Part shown: positions 1-8,766 of the stretch, in pieces | Position numbering within the stretch: position 1 is the stretch's first letter | How the letters are laid out: each line of letters begins with the position of its first letter | DNA from: Halomarina ordinaria | GTDB taxonomy: Archaea > Halobacteriota > Halobacteria > Halobacteriales > Haloarculaceae | Direction: 5' to 3' | Length of the DNA stretch: 64,000 nt | Assembly (NCBI RefSeq): GCF_030553305.1 | Contig: NZ_JARRAH010000005.1 | Span: 43,751-107,750, forward strand | Program-made: the position numbers and the translations under genes | The notes under the pieces: generated by a model | Told to the model about the DNA's origin: nothing | Databases searched by the model: none | The model's input: only the letters and a program-made list of their open reading frames with translations

Positions 1-493
1 GCGGACCGATGGTCAGGCCGTAGCCGAAGAGGTAGGCGAACCCAAAGGTGACGGCCGCGACCCATCCGACGCTGAGCGCGAGCACCCCCTGCGCGAGCGT
101 GATCCCGACGACTTCACCGGCACCACATCCCGAGTAGCAGTGGCTCGTCGAGCGAAAGCCCCGACGCCACAGCGAGTCGTGGGCGATTTGCGTGCGTCCG
201 GTGTACCAGTAGACGCCCAATCCGAACGGGCCTGAGTACAGCACGACCAGTGTCCAGACGGCCTTCATCATGGAACCCAACTGCGGATTGTTCTGCCGGA
301 GGTCCCACCACAGGACACCGAGACAGACGAAGACGAGCAGTGCCCACCCCCCGACTAACAGTGGGTTAGAGAGGAGCGGTACGAGGACCTCCCGGGCCGG
401 CTCGAATGCCCGCTCGATTCGTGTCGTGAGTTCTGCAACGCCTCCCGACGATTGCATCGTCGTGAGTACAGCGATGTCAAGCGCGTCAACCAT
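1..493 (-). CDS. DUF4396 family membrane protein (partial, runs off left edge)
   Basis: The reading frame starts at an ATG at 493 and is still open at base 1, so about 164 N-terminal residues are visible. It has hydrophobic segments near residues 46-64 and 80-98 and a long one from about 127, with a Cys/His cluster between the last two (SHCYSGCGAGEVVG). The general look, including the short GCGAGE loop before a long hydrophobic stretch, is that of DUF4396 proteins, which I recognise from haloarchaeal copper-related loci. The biochemical role is unknown; the Cys/His loop suggests metal contact (inference). It lies upstream of a copper-storage-like gene on the opposite strand, so the two are divergent. 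Confidence 0.7.
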   Translation of the reverse strand, partial: MVDALDIAVLTTMQSSGGVAELTTRIERAFEPAREVLVPLLSNPLLVGGWALLVFVCLGVLWWDLRQNNPQLGSMMKAVWTLVVLYSGPFGLGVYWYTGRTQIAHDSLWRRGFRSTSHCYSGCGAGEVVGITLAQGVLALSVGWVAAVTFGFAYLFGYGLTIGP

Positions 494-817
494 TGCTCGT
501 CTATGCGGTTCTCACGGCTCGTTTAACCGGTTTATCCCTCCGCTTCGAAAGTCGATCAGTGGCCAGCGAACGGCATCCGTCGACAGATCGAACGCCACGA
601 GCGGAATCTTCCACAGAGCGGTGGTTTCGAAACCGTAGCAGCGTCGGTATGCAATTTACAGACAGCGGGTCGTTCCGAAGGGCATGACCAGTTCGTAAAC
701 GATGACAGTGGCTGACGAGCGTCTAGTGGATTCGGATGAATAGCCAGGGGCTCAGAACTCGCTACCCTAGCGGTGACATGGTCTGATCGAGTTTTAGTTC
801 GTAAGCGAAAAATCGCT
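494..817. other. Gene-free divergent intergenic region
   Basis: This is the space between the divergent DUF4396 gene and the copper-storage-like gene. I see no convincing reading frame. Frames on the plus strand that extend from 270 to 690 are shadows of the DUF4396 gene and its upstream region. Confidence 0.6.
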
Positions 818-825
818 TGAAATAG
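818..825 (+). promoter_or_regulatory. TATA-like box for the cysteine-rich copper protein
   Basis: The A/T stretch TTGAAATAG lies about 26 bp before the ATG at 847. That is the distance expected if transcription starts at or next to the start codon, as in leaderless haloarchaeal mRNAs. No ribosome binding site is seen. Confidence 0.4.
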
Positions 826-846
826 CCGCCCGTCGGTATACCCGCA

Positions 847-1191
847 ATGGTGTTACAAGAACTCGATCACCTCGACGAGAACACGCAGAACTGCATCGAC
901 GACTGTTTCGCGGCCGTTCAAGCCTGTGAGTGGTGTGCCGACGAGTGTGCCGGACACGGTGAGGAGATGGCGGAGTGCATTCGCCTCTGCCGTGACGTCG
1001 CAGATATCGCTGCCCTCTGTGCCCGGACGTGCCTTCGACAGTCGGAGTACAACCACGGCATCGCTGAGGCCTGCGCGGGCGCGTGCGAAGCGTGCGCGGA
1101 GGAATGCGAACAGCACGACCACGACCACTGCCAGACCTGTGCCGAGGTCCTTCGTGAGTGCGCGGAGAGCTGTCGGAGCATGATGGCCTGA
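847..1191 (+). CDS. Cysteine-rich four-helix copper-storage-like protein (DUF326/Csp type)
   Basis: The 114-residue protein has 17 cysteines spaced mostly by 3 or 4 residues (for example CEWCADEC, CEACAEEC and CRSMM at the end). This pattern puts thiols on the inner face of helices in four-helix bundle copper-storage proteins (Csp/DUF326). There is no signal peptide, so it should be cytosolic. Family members bind many Cu(I) ions per bundle; storage or detoxification of cytosolic copper is therefore the likely role. Its place beside a YHS/TRASH permease, a multicopper oxidase and a copper ATPase fits this. The ATG at 847 is the natural start, with a TATA-like element 26 bp upstream. Confidence 0.88.
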   Translation: MVLQELDHLDENTQNCIDDCFAAVQACEWCADECAGHGEEMAECIRLCRDVADIAALCARTCLRQSEYNHGIAEACAGACEACAEECEQHDHDHCQTCAEVLRECAESCRSMMA

Positions 1192-1335
1192 ATCGGTCAG
1201 GAACCTTACCGGCGGACGAGACGAGGTGCTCCGTACGCGAACGATCGCTCAGGGGTGTACGCCCTTCAATATGACCGAAACCATCGAAGCACCTCGCACG
1301 TGGAGTATGCGGATGGCGCTCAGGGGCTACGTCGT

Positions 1336-2736
1336 TCAGTGATGATGGTCGTTTGCTCTCGCACTGTCGCTTGCGATGGAGGATACGGAGAGGAACTCGG
1401 ACGGGTCGGTTTCGAAGGCTCGTTTACAGTGGGTAGAGCAGAAGTAGAACGTCTCCCCGCGATGCGTCACCTGGGGAGCGTCGTCGTCAGTCCGCATCCC
1501 ACAGACTGGGTCACGATATCGGCCGGGCGCTCCGAGCCCACGCCAGTAGGCGTACAAGAGGACACCGGAAAGGGCGAACGCGATCACGTTCAGGTAGAAC
1601 GTATAGTTGATTGTGAAGTACGTCTGTTCGGAGGCGGTCTCGCCCCCAGCGAGGTCCGGGACGATTCCAAGAGCGCTGAACAATTCCTCCATGAGAAAGC
1701 CTGTGAAGGCCATCGTGACGAAGAACACACCGAGGATGTACAACATCACCTTCCAGCCGTAGTACTTGCGGTAGACGTTCAGAACGGGAATCGTGATGAG
1801 GTCAGCGTAGACGAACGCGATGACCCCTGCGAAACTAACTCCCCCACCCCATAGCGCGACGGCGAACGGGACGTTGCCGATACTCCCGACGAAACTGATG
1901 ACCGCGATTGTGACGCCCATAACTGCGTTCTCGGCGCTCGCGATGACGCCGTCTCCTCGGATGAAGAGGGCATTCCAGACCCACTGCGGGACGAACACGA
2001 TGACGAACCCCGAAATTAGGAATCCCGCGACAACGTCCTTCCAGATCATTGCCCACTCCTTGCGGTACTGGTTTCCGAGTTTGTACCAGCCGCCCCACGA
2101 GAGGAGTTCGTCACGCCACCCGCCGCTACTGGCTGCCTCCTGCTGGTAGGTCTCCAGACAGCCCTTCGAGCAGAACTTCAGGGTCTCACCTCCATCGGTC
2201 GCGATCGAGTACTGGTCGTTCCCTTCCATTCCGCAGGTCGGGTCTTCCGTCACGCCCTGCTCGTCGTCACGCTGGGTCAGTTCCGCTCGGACCTGCTCGA
2301 AGAGGTTCTCGGGAAGCGTGACGTGGACGATGAGCGCCATCACGGTGATGAGTACGAGTCCGCCGAGGAGCTCTGCGACGAGGAACTCCCAGCCCAGAAG
2401 GATCAATATCATGAGTCCGAGTTCGACGATGAGGTTCGTCGAGGCGAACATGAACGCGAGGACGTTCACGACGTGCGCACCCTTCTTGAACAGGCCTTTT
2501 CCGATCGCGACAGCGCCGAAGCTACAGCCGCTGCTCGCAGCACCGAACACCGTCGCCTTAGTGAGTCCACCCAGGCTTTCCTCCCCGAGGAGTCGCGCCA
2601 TCCGCTCCTTGGAGACATAGACCTGCACGAGGCTCGTGATGGTGAGTCCCATAATAATCGCCCACGAAGCCGTCCAGAGGAATCCCCCGCCGATTCGTAT
2701 CGCCTCGAGAACCCCATCGATTACTGTGGTTTGCAT
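1336..2736 (-). CDS. DUF318-type permease with two YHS/TRASH metal-binding domains
   Basis: The 466-residue protein has many hydrophobic segments and the glycine/serine-rich core of the DUF318/ArsP-like permease family (AASSGCSFGAVAIGKGLFKKG near residues 60-80). Two cysteine modules are inserted: DPTCGM followed by FCSKGC in the middle, and DPVCGM followed by FCSTHC near the C-terminus. Both fit the YHS/TRASH fold, which binds copper or other soft metals. The C-terminus is His-rich (DHHH). I start at the ATG at 2736 (MQTTVID); the frame extends further upstream, but that part is low-complexity arginine/proline-rich and unlike the family. It probably exports or imports a metal or metalloid under metal control. 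Substrate unknown. Confidence 0.85.
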   Translation of the reverse strand: MQTTVIDGVLEAIRIGGGFLWTASWAIIMGLTITSLVQVYVSKERMARLLGEESLGGLTKATVFGAASSGCSFGAVAIGKGLFKKGAHVVNVLAFMFASTNLIVELGLMILILLGWEFLVAELLGGLVLITVMALIVHVTLPENLFEQVRAELTQRDDEQGVTEDPTCGMEGNDQYSIATDGGETLKFCSKGCLETYQQEAASSGGWRDELLSWGGWYKLGNQYRKEWAMIWKDVVAGFLISGFVIVFVPQWVWNALFIRGDGVIASAENAVMGVTIAVISFVGSIGNVPFAVALWGGGVSFAGVIAFVYADLITIPVLNVYRKYYGWKVMLYILGVFFVTMAFTGFLMEELFSALGIVPDLAGGETASEQTYFTINYTFYLNVIAFALSGVLLYAYWRGLGAPGRYRDPVCGMRTDDDAPQVTHRGETFYFCSTHCKRAFETDPSEFLSVSSIASDSARANDHHH

Positions 2737-2976
2737 AGTGTTACCTACTAACCCGCAATTTTTGCCAGTGTCTCTTACGAAGCCAGCGTGGTCCTCGCTG
2801 TGAACCTCACCTTCGAAAGGTCGGGCAGTGAACGAAACACGCGATGGGAAAGGGGTCCCGCGAGGTACCCCGAGGAGGGACCACCAGCAGGGTGGTCGTC
2901 GAACGAACGTCGCGCGAGCACTGGCGAAAATGCGCGGGAGCCACCTGCCGGAGGGAGTAGTCACCGTGTCTGAGAG

Positions 2977-3132
2977 TCAGGGCAGAATCGAGGGGCCGAT
3001 TCCCCAAGCGGCCCCCGTCGAGACCGGGCGCTCCCCGTCCTCGACAAGCGTCGCGACTGCAGCGAGATGGTCAGCTTCGAACGCATGTCTCATACCGAAG
3101 GCCCCGCCGACGAGAAGCGCACCTTCGAGCAT
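2977..3132 (-). pseudogene. Remnant of a NicO/UreH-like nickel/cobalt transporter
   Basis: A 51-residue frame contains GMRHAFEADHLAAV, the H-x4-DH signature of first transmembrane helices in NicO/HoxN/UreH-type nickel-cobalt transporters, and then AAWGIGPSILP before a stop. Intact relatives have GIGHS at that place, so the histidine is lost just before the frame ends, and nothing resembling the remaining helices follows downstream. It is best read as the decayed 5' end of a metal transporter gene. It lies next to other metal genes. Confidence 0.55.
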
Positions 3133-3251
3133 GCGTGCTCTCGCTTCGAGAGCGGCAAATAACTGGTGTGCTCTGTCACGACACCGCGATACGACCATCC
3201 GCACCGTAACACTCAGCACCATCGTGGTCGTGGGTGGCGAGAGACGAGCAT

Positions 3252-4259
3252 ATGGCAGCGACACCCGTCTCTCTCGCGCTCGGTCTCCTCCTTCTGGCTA
3301 TCGTCGTCGTGGATCTGCTGTGGACGGCGCTGTGGGTGGAAGGGGGAGCCGGCCCGCTCACGTCCCGACTGATGGCGTGGATGTGGCGGGCACTCAGACG
3401 AGTTGGAAGGGACGACGACCGATTCCTCTCGCTTGCGGGGCCGCTCGTCCTCGTGACCGGCCTCACGGTGTGGCTCCTGTTGCTCTGGGTCGGGTGGACG
3501 CTCGTCTTCGCCACGTCGGACGCCGTCCTGGTCGACACCGTCGACGGAGGCGCAATCTCGTGGACCGACCGCCTCTACTTCACCGGGTACACGATGTTCA
3601 CCCTCGGGAACGGCGACCTCGTCCCGCGGGAGGGCGTCTGGCAACTCGCGACCGTCCTCGTCACAGCCAGCGGAATGCTCCTCGTCACGCTCAGCGTCAC
3701 GTACGTGCTCTCAGTTCTGGACGCGGTCACCCAGAAGCGCGCGTTCGCCGGCGGCGTGAGTGGGCTCGGACAGCGAGGCGACGAACTCGTCGTGACGGCG
3801 TGGGACGGACAGACGTTCCAAGGACTCGACCTGCAACTGAGCGCGTACACGACGCAACTGAACACGCTCACAGCGAATCACAAGGCGTACCCCATCCTTC
3901 ACTACTTCTACAGCGCGCAGACCGAGCAGGCTCCGGTCACGAGTATCGCCGTCCTCGACGATGCACTCACCCTCCTGAAGTACGGCGTGCCCGAGGACGA
4001 CCGGCCCAGTGACGCCATCGTCGAGAACGCGTGGTCGAGCGTCGAGGGGTACCTCGAGACGCTCCATGGGGCGTTCATCCGACCCGCGAACCGGCTGCCA
4101 CCGGACCCGGACATCGCCTCACTCCGCGCCGCGGGCGTTCCAACGGTCCCCGACCGCGAGTTCGAGGCAGCGCTCGACGAGTTAGACGACCGACGGCGGA
4201 CCGTCCTGGGGCTCGTCGAGTCCGACGCGCGGCGATGGCCGACTCGGGACACCCGATAA
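3252..4259 (+). CDS. Two-TM potassium-channel-like membrane protein
   Basis: The 335-residue protein has an N-terminal hydrophobic helix (about 5-25), a second near 60-82, a re-entrant pore segment ending in MFTLGNGD, and a following helix near 125-150, then a long acidic soluble tail. The TLGNGD sequence occupies the place of the K+-channel selectivity filter (usually TVGYGD); here Tyr is replaced by Asn. The order helix, pore loop, helix supports an ion channel fold, but ion selectivity cannot be assumed with this filter. The ATG at 3252 is chosen over a GTG six codons upstream because it directly precedes the first helix. The tail has no recognised ligand-binding domain. Confidence 0.7.
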   Translation: MAATPVSLALGLLLLAIVVVDLLWTALWVEGGAGPLTSRLMAWMWRALRRVGRDDDRFLSLAGPLVLVTGLTVWLLLLWVGWTLVFATSDAVLVDTVDGGAISWTDRLYFTGYTMFTLGNGDLVPREGVWQLATVLVTASGMLLVTLSVTYVLSVLDAVTQKRAFAGGVSGLGQRGDELVVTAWDGQTFQGLDLQLSAYTTQLNTLTANHKAYPILHYFYSAQTEQAPVTSIAVLDDALTLLKYGVPEDDRPSDAIVENAWSSVEGYLETLHGAFIRPANRLPPDPDIASLRAAGVPTVPDREFEAALDELDDRRRTVLGLVESDARRWPTRDTR

Positions 4260-4646
4260 CTCAGGTCGATAGCCGGTCACGAGAGAGCGAGCGTCTCGTA
4301 TGACTGTGGACGCACCTCGGCGAGCCGAGCCGAGTCCATACTGCCTTCGCCAGCGATATCGTACGACTCGTCACGCGGAGGGCGTATGTGCAACGACAGC
4401 GAGCACTCAGAGAGAGGACGTAGTTCCGGCTGGCAGCCGAATTAGGGGCATCATGACGCGACCGAGAAGCGTCATAGAGAGGGCGATAAAGAGCGAAAGC
4501 GGACACGGGTAGAGCAGTTACCACTCGAAGAAGCCGAAAACAATCCAGAGAGGACGCGATTAGTCGAAGCGGGCGAGACGGAGGGTACACACGGTCACGA
4601 GAACCCACGAGAACCGAAACAACGACGGCGGCCATGGTGCGGGGGG
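4260..4646. other. Intergenic region without a supported gene
   Basis: Reading frames are present on both strands, but they are arginine/serine-rich and lack the acidic composition of the neighbouring proteins. I see no gene here; it is probably decayed DNA, given the fragment that follows. Confidence 0.5.
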
Positions 4647-4706
4647 ATGTACGCCGGCCACGAACAGCGGTTCTGCCAGCGCTTTTTCGTCTCAACCCTG
4701 CTGTCG
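4647..4706 (+). pseudogene. Short remnant of a copB-like P-type ATPase
   Basis: Twenty codons read MYAGHEQRFCQRFFVSTLLS. The intact copper ATPase at 8767-11049 has [20 protein letters not shown] at residues 90-109, so 14 of 20 residues match, including the GHEQ and RFF-STLLS elements. Similarity stops at both ends. It is a leftover of a second CopB-type gene, in the opposite orientation to the intact one. Confidence 0.55.
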
Positions 4707-4802
4707 AATCTCTCGACCTCGCGGTACCGAACCTACCAATGGCCCCCACATCGAGAGAGGTTCGCCTGCCGATTGACGAGACGTTCGACCATGAGTCTCG
4801 TT

Positions 4803-6293
4803 CTATTCGAAGTACTGGATGACGCGCGCCATCCCCGCTTCGAGGTGATACAGGTTGTGACAGTGAAACAGCCAGTCGCCGGGGTTGTCGGCGACGAAGT
4901 CGAACGTGACCTGCCCCCTGTGTCCCGGGACGACAACGGTGTCCTTGACTGCCTCATCCACCTGAAAGAAGTGGCCGTGCAGGTGCATCGGGTGGACGAC
5001 GGGACTGCGGTTCGTCATCCTGACCCGGACGTGCTCGCCTTCTCGGACCTCGAGTGGATCTGCGTCTGGATACGCCTGTCCGTCGATGACCCATTCGTTC
5101 GACCGCCCGCCGGCCGAGAGCGTCAAATCGAAGGTCCGGTCAGGGTTGCCGTCGACATCGTCGAGTGGCGACACCGCGACGAGGTCGCCGTACGATAGCT
5201 GTCGTCCATCGCCCGAGGGAGCCGTCGGTGACGCCCCCGACGCACCCTCGTACGCGAGAATCGCTCGTGCGGGAGATTCGTCGCCGTCGACGGCGGCGGC
5301 GCGGACCTCCCACGTTCCTGGCTCGTCCGCGTCGATAATCGCGTCGTAGCGCTCGCCGGACCCGAAGGCGAACGAGTCGACCGTCACCGGGTCGACCGGA
5401 CGGCCGTCGGCGTGCGTGACGGTCAGCGGGTGCCCAGCAACCCGCACTCGAAAGAGCGTCGCGGCACTCGCATTGATGAACCGGAAGCGAACGCGCTCTC
5501 CCTCTTGCACCTCGAACGTCCGTGGGTCGGTCGGTAATCGGCCGTTGATGAGGAGGCCGGCGTAGGGCGGCCGTCTGTCGGTCATCATCCCACCGCTCAT
5601 TCGGTCGCCGTCGTTCATCCCGCCACCACCCATTCCTCCCCCGCCCATGCCGCCTCCTCCCATCCCACCACGTCCCCTGTTACCGTCGGTGGCGTTACCC
5701 GAGAGCGGTTCGGGTGTCCCCTCGAGGTAGTCGTCGACGACCACGGTGTATTCACGGTCGTACGCGACGTGTGGGTCGGACTCCTCGATAACGAGCGGAG
5801 CGAGGAGTCCGCGGTCGAGCTGGAGTCCGACGTGACTGTGGAAGAAGTACGTACCCGCAGGCTCCGCCCGGAATTTGTAGGTGAACGACTCGGTCGAGGC
5901 GACCGGCTCCTGGGTGACGTCCGGAACGCCGTCCATCCCGTTTGGGACGGGGATGCCATGCCAGTGGATCGTCGTCGCCTCGGGGAGGTCGTTTGTCACC
6001 GCCGCCTCGAAGACGTCCCCTTCGGACAGGCGGAGTTCGGGGCCGGGGAACGTACCATTGTAGAGCCACGTCTCGCTGGGAGTATCACTTCCTGGTTCGA
6101 CCGTCCCCGGCGCGGCGCGGAGTGTCGCGGTCGCGTCGGCTGGCCCTTCTGGGGCCGAACGTGGGGTCACGGCCGAGCCGTCACTTTCCGCCGTCGACCG
6201 GTCGAACTGGGTACACCCCGCGAGTGTCCCGAGACTCCCCACACCGAGTGCCTGGAGGAAGCGCCGCCGCGAGGTCGGCGGCTGGACGGTCAT
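4803..6293 (-). CDS. Secreted multicopper oxidase (Tat lipoprotein)
   Basis: The 496-residue protein starts with a Tat signal (RRRFLQ at 9-14) and a lipobox-like LAGC at 24-27, so it should be exported folded and lipid-anchored outside the cell. Copper ligands are in place: HWHG at 110-113, HSH at 152-154, HPMHLHGH at 434-441 and HCHNLYHLEAGM at 477-488, forming type 1 and trinuclear type 2/3 sites. A Gly/Met-rich loop (repeats of GGGGM near 205-230) resembles methionine-rich copper-binding inserts of CueO-like oxidases. It probably oxidises Cu(I) or phenolic compounds with reduction of O2 to water. Its ATG overlaps the stop of the upstream DUF302 gene by 4 bp, indicating co-transcription. 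Confidence 0.93.
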   Translation of the reverse strand: MTVQPPTSRRRFLQALGVGSLGTLAGCTQFDRSTAESDGSAVTPRSAPEGPADATATLRAAPGTVEPGSDTPSETWLYNGTFPGPELRLSEGDVFEAAVTNDLPEATTIHWHGIPVPNGMDGVPDVTQEPVASTESFTYKFRAEPAGTYFFHSHVGLQLDRGLLAPLVIEESDPHVAYDREYTVVVDDYLEGTPEPLSGNATDGNRGRGGMGGGGMGGGGMGGGGMNDGDRMSGGMMTDRRPPYAGLLINGRLPTDPRTFEVQEGERVRFRFINASAATLFRVRVAGHPLTVTHADGRPVDPVTVDSFAFGSGERYDAIIDADEPGTWEVRAAAVDGDESPARAILAYEGASGASPTAPSGDGRQLSYGDLVAVSPLDDVDGNPDRTFDLTLSAGGRSNEWVIDGQAYPDADPLEVREGEHVRVRMTNRSPVVHPMHLHGHFFQVDEAVKDTVVVPGHRGQVTFDFVADNPGDWLFHCHNLYHLEAGMARVIQYFE

Positions 6294-6676
6294 AGCGACT
6301 CGAGAACTCGCTCGAACCGTTCGGCGACGTCGGTGGCAATAAAGTCAAGATTGTGGTTTCCGGTGACGCCGATGAGTGCCGACGGGTCGACCGCGCTCAC
6401 CGTGACCGTTCCGTCGTCGGTCTCGTAGACGACGACGTTACACGGGAGGAGCGTCCCCAACGCTAGCTCCTCTTCGAGCCCCTCGAAGGCGAGTTCCGGG
6501 TTACAGGCGCCGAGGATGCGATACTGGCGGAACTCCTCGTCGAGTTTCTCCGCGAACGTCGCTTGCACGTCGATGTCGCACAGCACGCCGAACCCCTCCT
6601 CTTTCAGCGCAGAGATCGTTCGCTCAATTATTTCGTCGAACGGTTCATCGATACGCTTCTGCAATGTGTAGCTCAT
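6290..6676 (-). CDS. DUF302 family protein
   Basis: From the ATG at 6676 the protein is about 128 residues, the usual size of DUF302 (start MSYTLQKRIDEPFDEIIE; later YRILGACNPELA and LLPCNVVVYE). DUF302 proteins have a small alpha/beta fold, and family members often sit beside copper or thiol oxidation genes; their reaction is not known. The Cys in GACNPE and LLPCNV are the conserved ones. Longer starts are possible at 6703 and 6757; the latter would fit a leaderless transcript with a weak A/T box near 6788, so the start is uncertain. It overlaps the multicopper oxidase start and so forms a two-gene operon with it. Confidence 0.82.
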   Translation of the reverse strand: MSYTLQKRIDEPFDEIIERTISALKEEGFGVLCDIDVQATFAEKLDEEFRQYRILGACNPELAFEGLEEELALGTLLPCNVVVYETDDGTVTVSAVDPSALIGVTGNHNLDFIATDVAERFERVLESL

Positions 6677-6905
6677 ATCACACACTACTCTGTAGGCACT
6701 CATGAGCGTTTCGAGCGTAATTTCGAGACGAGGGACTCCACTAACAGACGCAGACATATCTAGCTATTCTGAACTCTACGCCATCTAAATTCCTTTTTTC
6801 GGAATTCACGTACCTGTAATCCATCACACAGTGGAGGACGTGACGCTAGCCTATTCGGGGTGTGGTTTATCTTTGCTCGTGTGCAATACTTACAATAGAG
6901 AGCAC

Positions 6906-7256
6906 ATGTCTACACAACAGCAACGCGACTCGCTCCTGTGGGTCATTCTGGTCGGGGTCGCACTCATCGTCGTCGTGCCGATTCTCCTCATGGTGTTTAT
7001 GACACCGATGATGGGGATGATGGGCTGGTGGGGGTATCAGGGAGCCATGCCTCCACAGTGGAGCATCGGTCTGCCACTCCTCGTCCTGCTCGTCCTTCTC
7101 ACGGTCGGGTACGTGATTTACCGGGGCATCACCGGCGGGGACCAGTCCGGACGCGACCCCGCACTCGAGGAACTGCGGTCGGCGTACGCCCGGGGGGACC
7201 TGACCGACGAAGAGTTCGAAACCCGACGCCAACGGCTTCGGAGAGACCGCGAATAG
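6906..7256 (+). CDS. SHOCT-domain membrane protein
   Basis: The 116-residue protein has two transmembrane segments (about 10-34, followed by a Met/Trp/Gly-rich loop MMGMMGWWGY, and about 52-72). It ends with a SHOCT domain (ALEELRSAYARGDLTDEEFETRR), a short oligomerisation motif found at the C-termini of many small membrane proteins. The Met-rich loop may contact copper, in line with its neighbours (inference). The ATG at 6906 is preferred to a frame-open ATG at 6831 because the upstream part is not helix-like and the short domain starts here. Its exact role is unknown. Confidence 0.82.
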   Translation: MSTQQQRDSLLWVILVGVALIVVVPILLMVFMTPMMGMMGWWGYQGAMPPQWSIGLPLLVLLVLLTVGYVIYRGITGGDQSGRDPALEELRSAYARGDLTDEEFETRRQRLRRDRE

Positions 7257-7364
7257 CAGTGGGTTAGCGGACAACGAATCGGGTACGGTGGTGGACCCGT
7301 TTTCGCGAGAGTCACGACCGCAGAGCAGAGATATCCGTAAGCTGACAGCCGTCCTCCGACAGGT

Positions 7365-8162
7365 ATGGCTGGCAGTCACCACGACCACGACGACGGCTCG
7401 ACGCGAACCGACAGACACAGACACGACCGAACGGGGACGGACGAGACGCACCACGCACTCCCGAGCGGGGTGACGGTCGCCGCGAACGGGCTTCACCTCG
7501 ACCCCGCGGACACGAGACTCGACTCCGGTGTCACGCATCGCTGGACGTACCGTATCCGCGACGACTCGGGAGCGGTCGTCACCGAGTTCGAGGAGGCACA
7601 CGACCAGTTAGCGCACCTGATCCTCGTCCGCCGGGACCTCGCTCACTTCCAGCACCTCCATCCCACACTCGGTGCAGACGGTACCTGGACGACGACGTTT
7701 ACCCTCCCCGAACCGGGAACGTATCGAGCGTTCGTCGACGTCGTCGTCGATGCTCAGTCGACGACCCTCGGCGTCGACATACTCACCTCGGGGGCCGCCG
7801 ACTACGAAACCCATCCGGAGCCGACGCGAACGAAGACCGTCGAAGGCTATACTGTCACGATGACGCCAGAGCACGTGACGCATGGGACAGACACACCCCT
7901 CGAATTCGAAATCCGTGGTGATGGTGGTGTCGCCCATCTCGACCCGTATCTCGGTGCGCTGGGTCACCTCGTTGCACTGCGAGATGGCGACCTCGCCTAT
8001 CTCCACGTTCATCCCGAGAAGACCGACCCCAAAGGCGGTGTCATTCGGTTCATCGTCCAGTTCCCGACTCCCGGTCGGTACCGCCTCTTCCTCCAGGCGA
8101 AACCGCACGGCGAACTCATTACGACGTGGTTCGACGTCCGAATCGACCATCGACCGGAGTAA
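7365..8162 (+). CDS. His-rich protein with an internal duplication, function unknown
   Basis: The 265-residue protein starts with a His/Asp-rich stretch (HHDHDDG, DRHRHDRTGTDETHH), followed by beta-rich domains. Residues 81-124 (AHLILVRRDLAHFQHLHP then LPEPGTYRAF) and 198-243 (GHLVALRDGDLAYLHVHP then FPTPGRYRLF) are clearly copies of one another, with conserved H-L-HP and P-PG-YR elements. Similar H-HP repeats are seen in uncharacterised proteins near heavy-metal genes. There is no signal peptide. The His-rich N-terminus and the repeated HLHP motifs suggest metal binding (inference). The ATG at 7365 is the only plausible start. It follows the SHOCT gene on the same strand. Confidence 0.7.
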   Translation: MAGSHHDHDDGSTRTDRHRHDRTGTDETHHALPSGVTVAANGLHLDPADTRLDSGVTHRWTYRIRDDSGAVVTEFEEAHDQLAHLILVRRDLAHFQHLHPTLGADGTWTTTFTLPEPGTYRAFVDVVVDAQSTTLGVDILTSGAADYETHPEPTRTKTVEGYTVTMTPEHVTHGTDTPLEFEIRGDGGVAHLDPYLGALGHLVALRDGDLAYLHVHPEKTDPKGGVIRFIVQFPTPGRYRLFLQAKPHGELITTWFDVRIDHRPE

Positions 8163-8766
8163 CGTCGTAAACCGTGCCCGACCGCTCGCTCATAAGGACG
8201 ACTAGCACGTAGATCAAGTCGTCTGTACGCATCCACAGAGAGCGACGCACGGACAGTAGTCGGCTACGCGGGAGGATCTGTCAGAGGAAGGTGGAACACC
8301 GCGCCCTATTGCTGAAATCACAGCTGAGAACATAGACCTCCGATGCACCCGTTTCAGACACTCGATACCACGCGAGAGATTATTCGTTGACCTGCGAGGA
8401 CAGGAGTAATGGACGAGAGAGGCCAGAATTCAACTGTTCTCGGAAACGGGAACCGATGGAGCCTCTGACAGCCGGCGGCAAAAAATCGCTAGCACTACAC
8501 ATAATAATTGTCACTTCGAGCGATTGTTTCGGGTTCGATATATCGATGATAGTCACGATGAAATCAGTGTATACCGTGTTTATATTGGACTAGTCGTGTC
8601 TAGTGCTGCAGTTTCTTTCACGCCGGTTCACGGTGACGTAGCTGTTAGACGTGTGCCGCGTGTGTAGCGCGGCGGTTCCTACCAGATTGGGTGTATATCG
8701 TCTATCAGCCCGCTGCATACAGAGGGTGTAGTCAGCAGGACACTATCCCCACGAGGCATCTCTGGG
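8163..8766. other. 600-bp intergenic region with one dispersed repeat
   Basis: No supported gene. A 68-codon frame at 8387-8593 lacks acidic composition and any family resemblance. The region ends beyond the copper ATPase stop. At 8646-8666 it carries GTTAGACGTGTGCCGCGTGT, similar to copies at 26881 and 30433. Confidence 0.5.

Noticed and set aside
2828..4012. 394-residue plus-strand frame across the NicO remnant and channel gene
   Set aside because: Arginine/proline-rich shadow of the channel gene in another frame.
4261..4749. 162-residue minus-strand frame
   Set aside because: Arg/Ser-rich; overlaps the copB remnant in antisense; no family.
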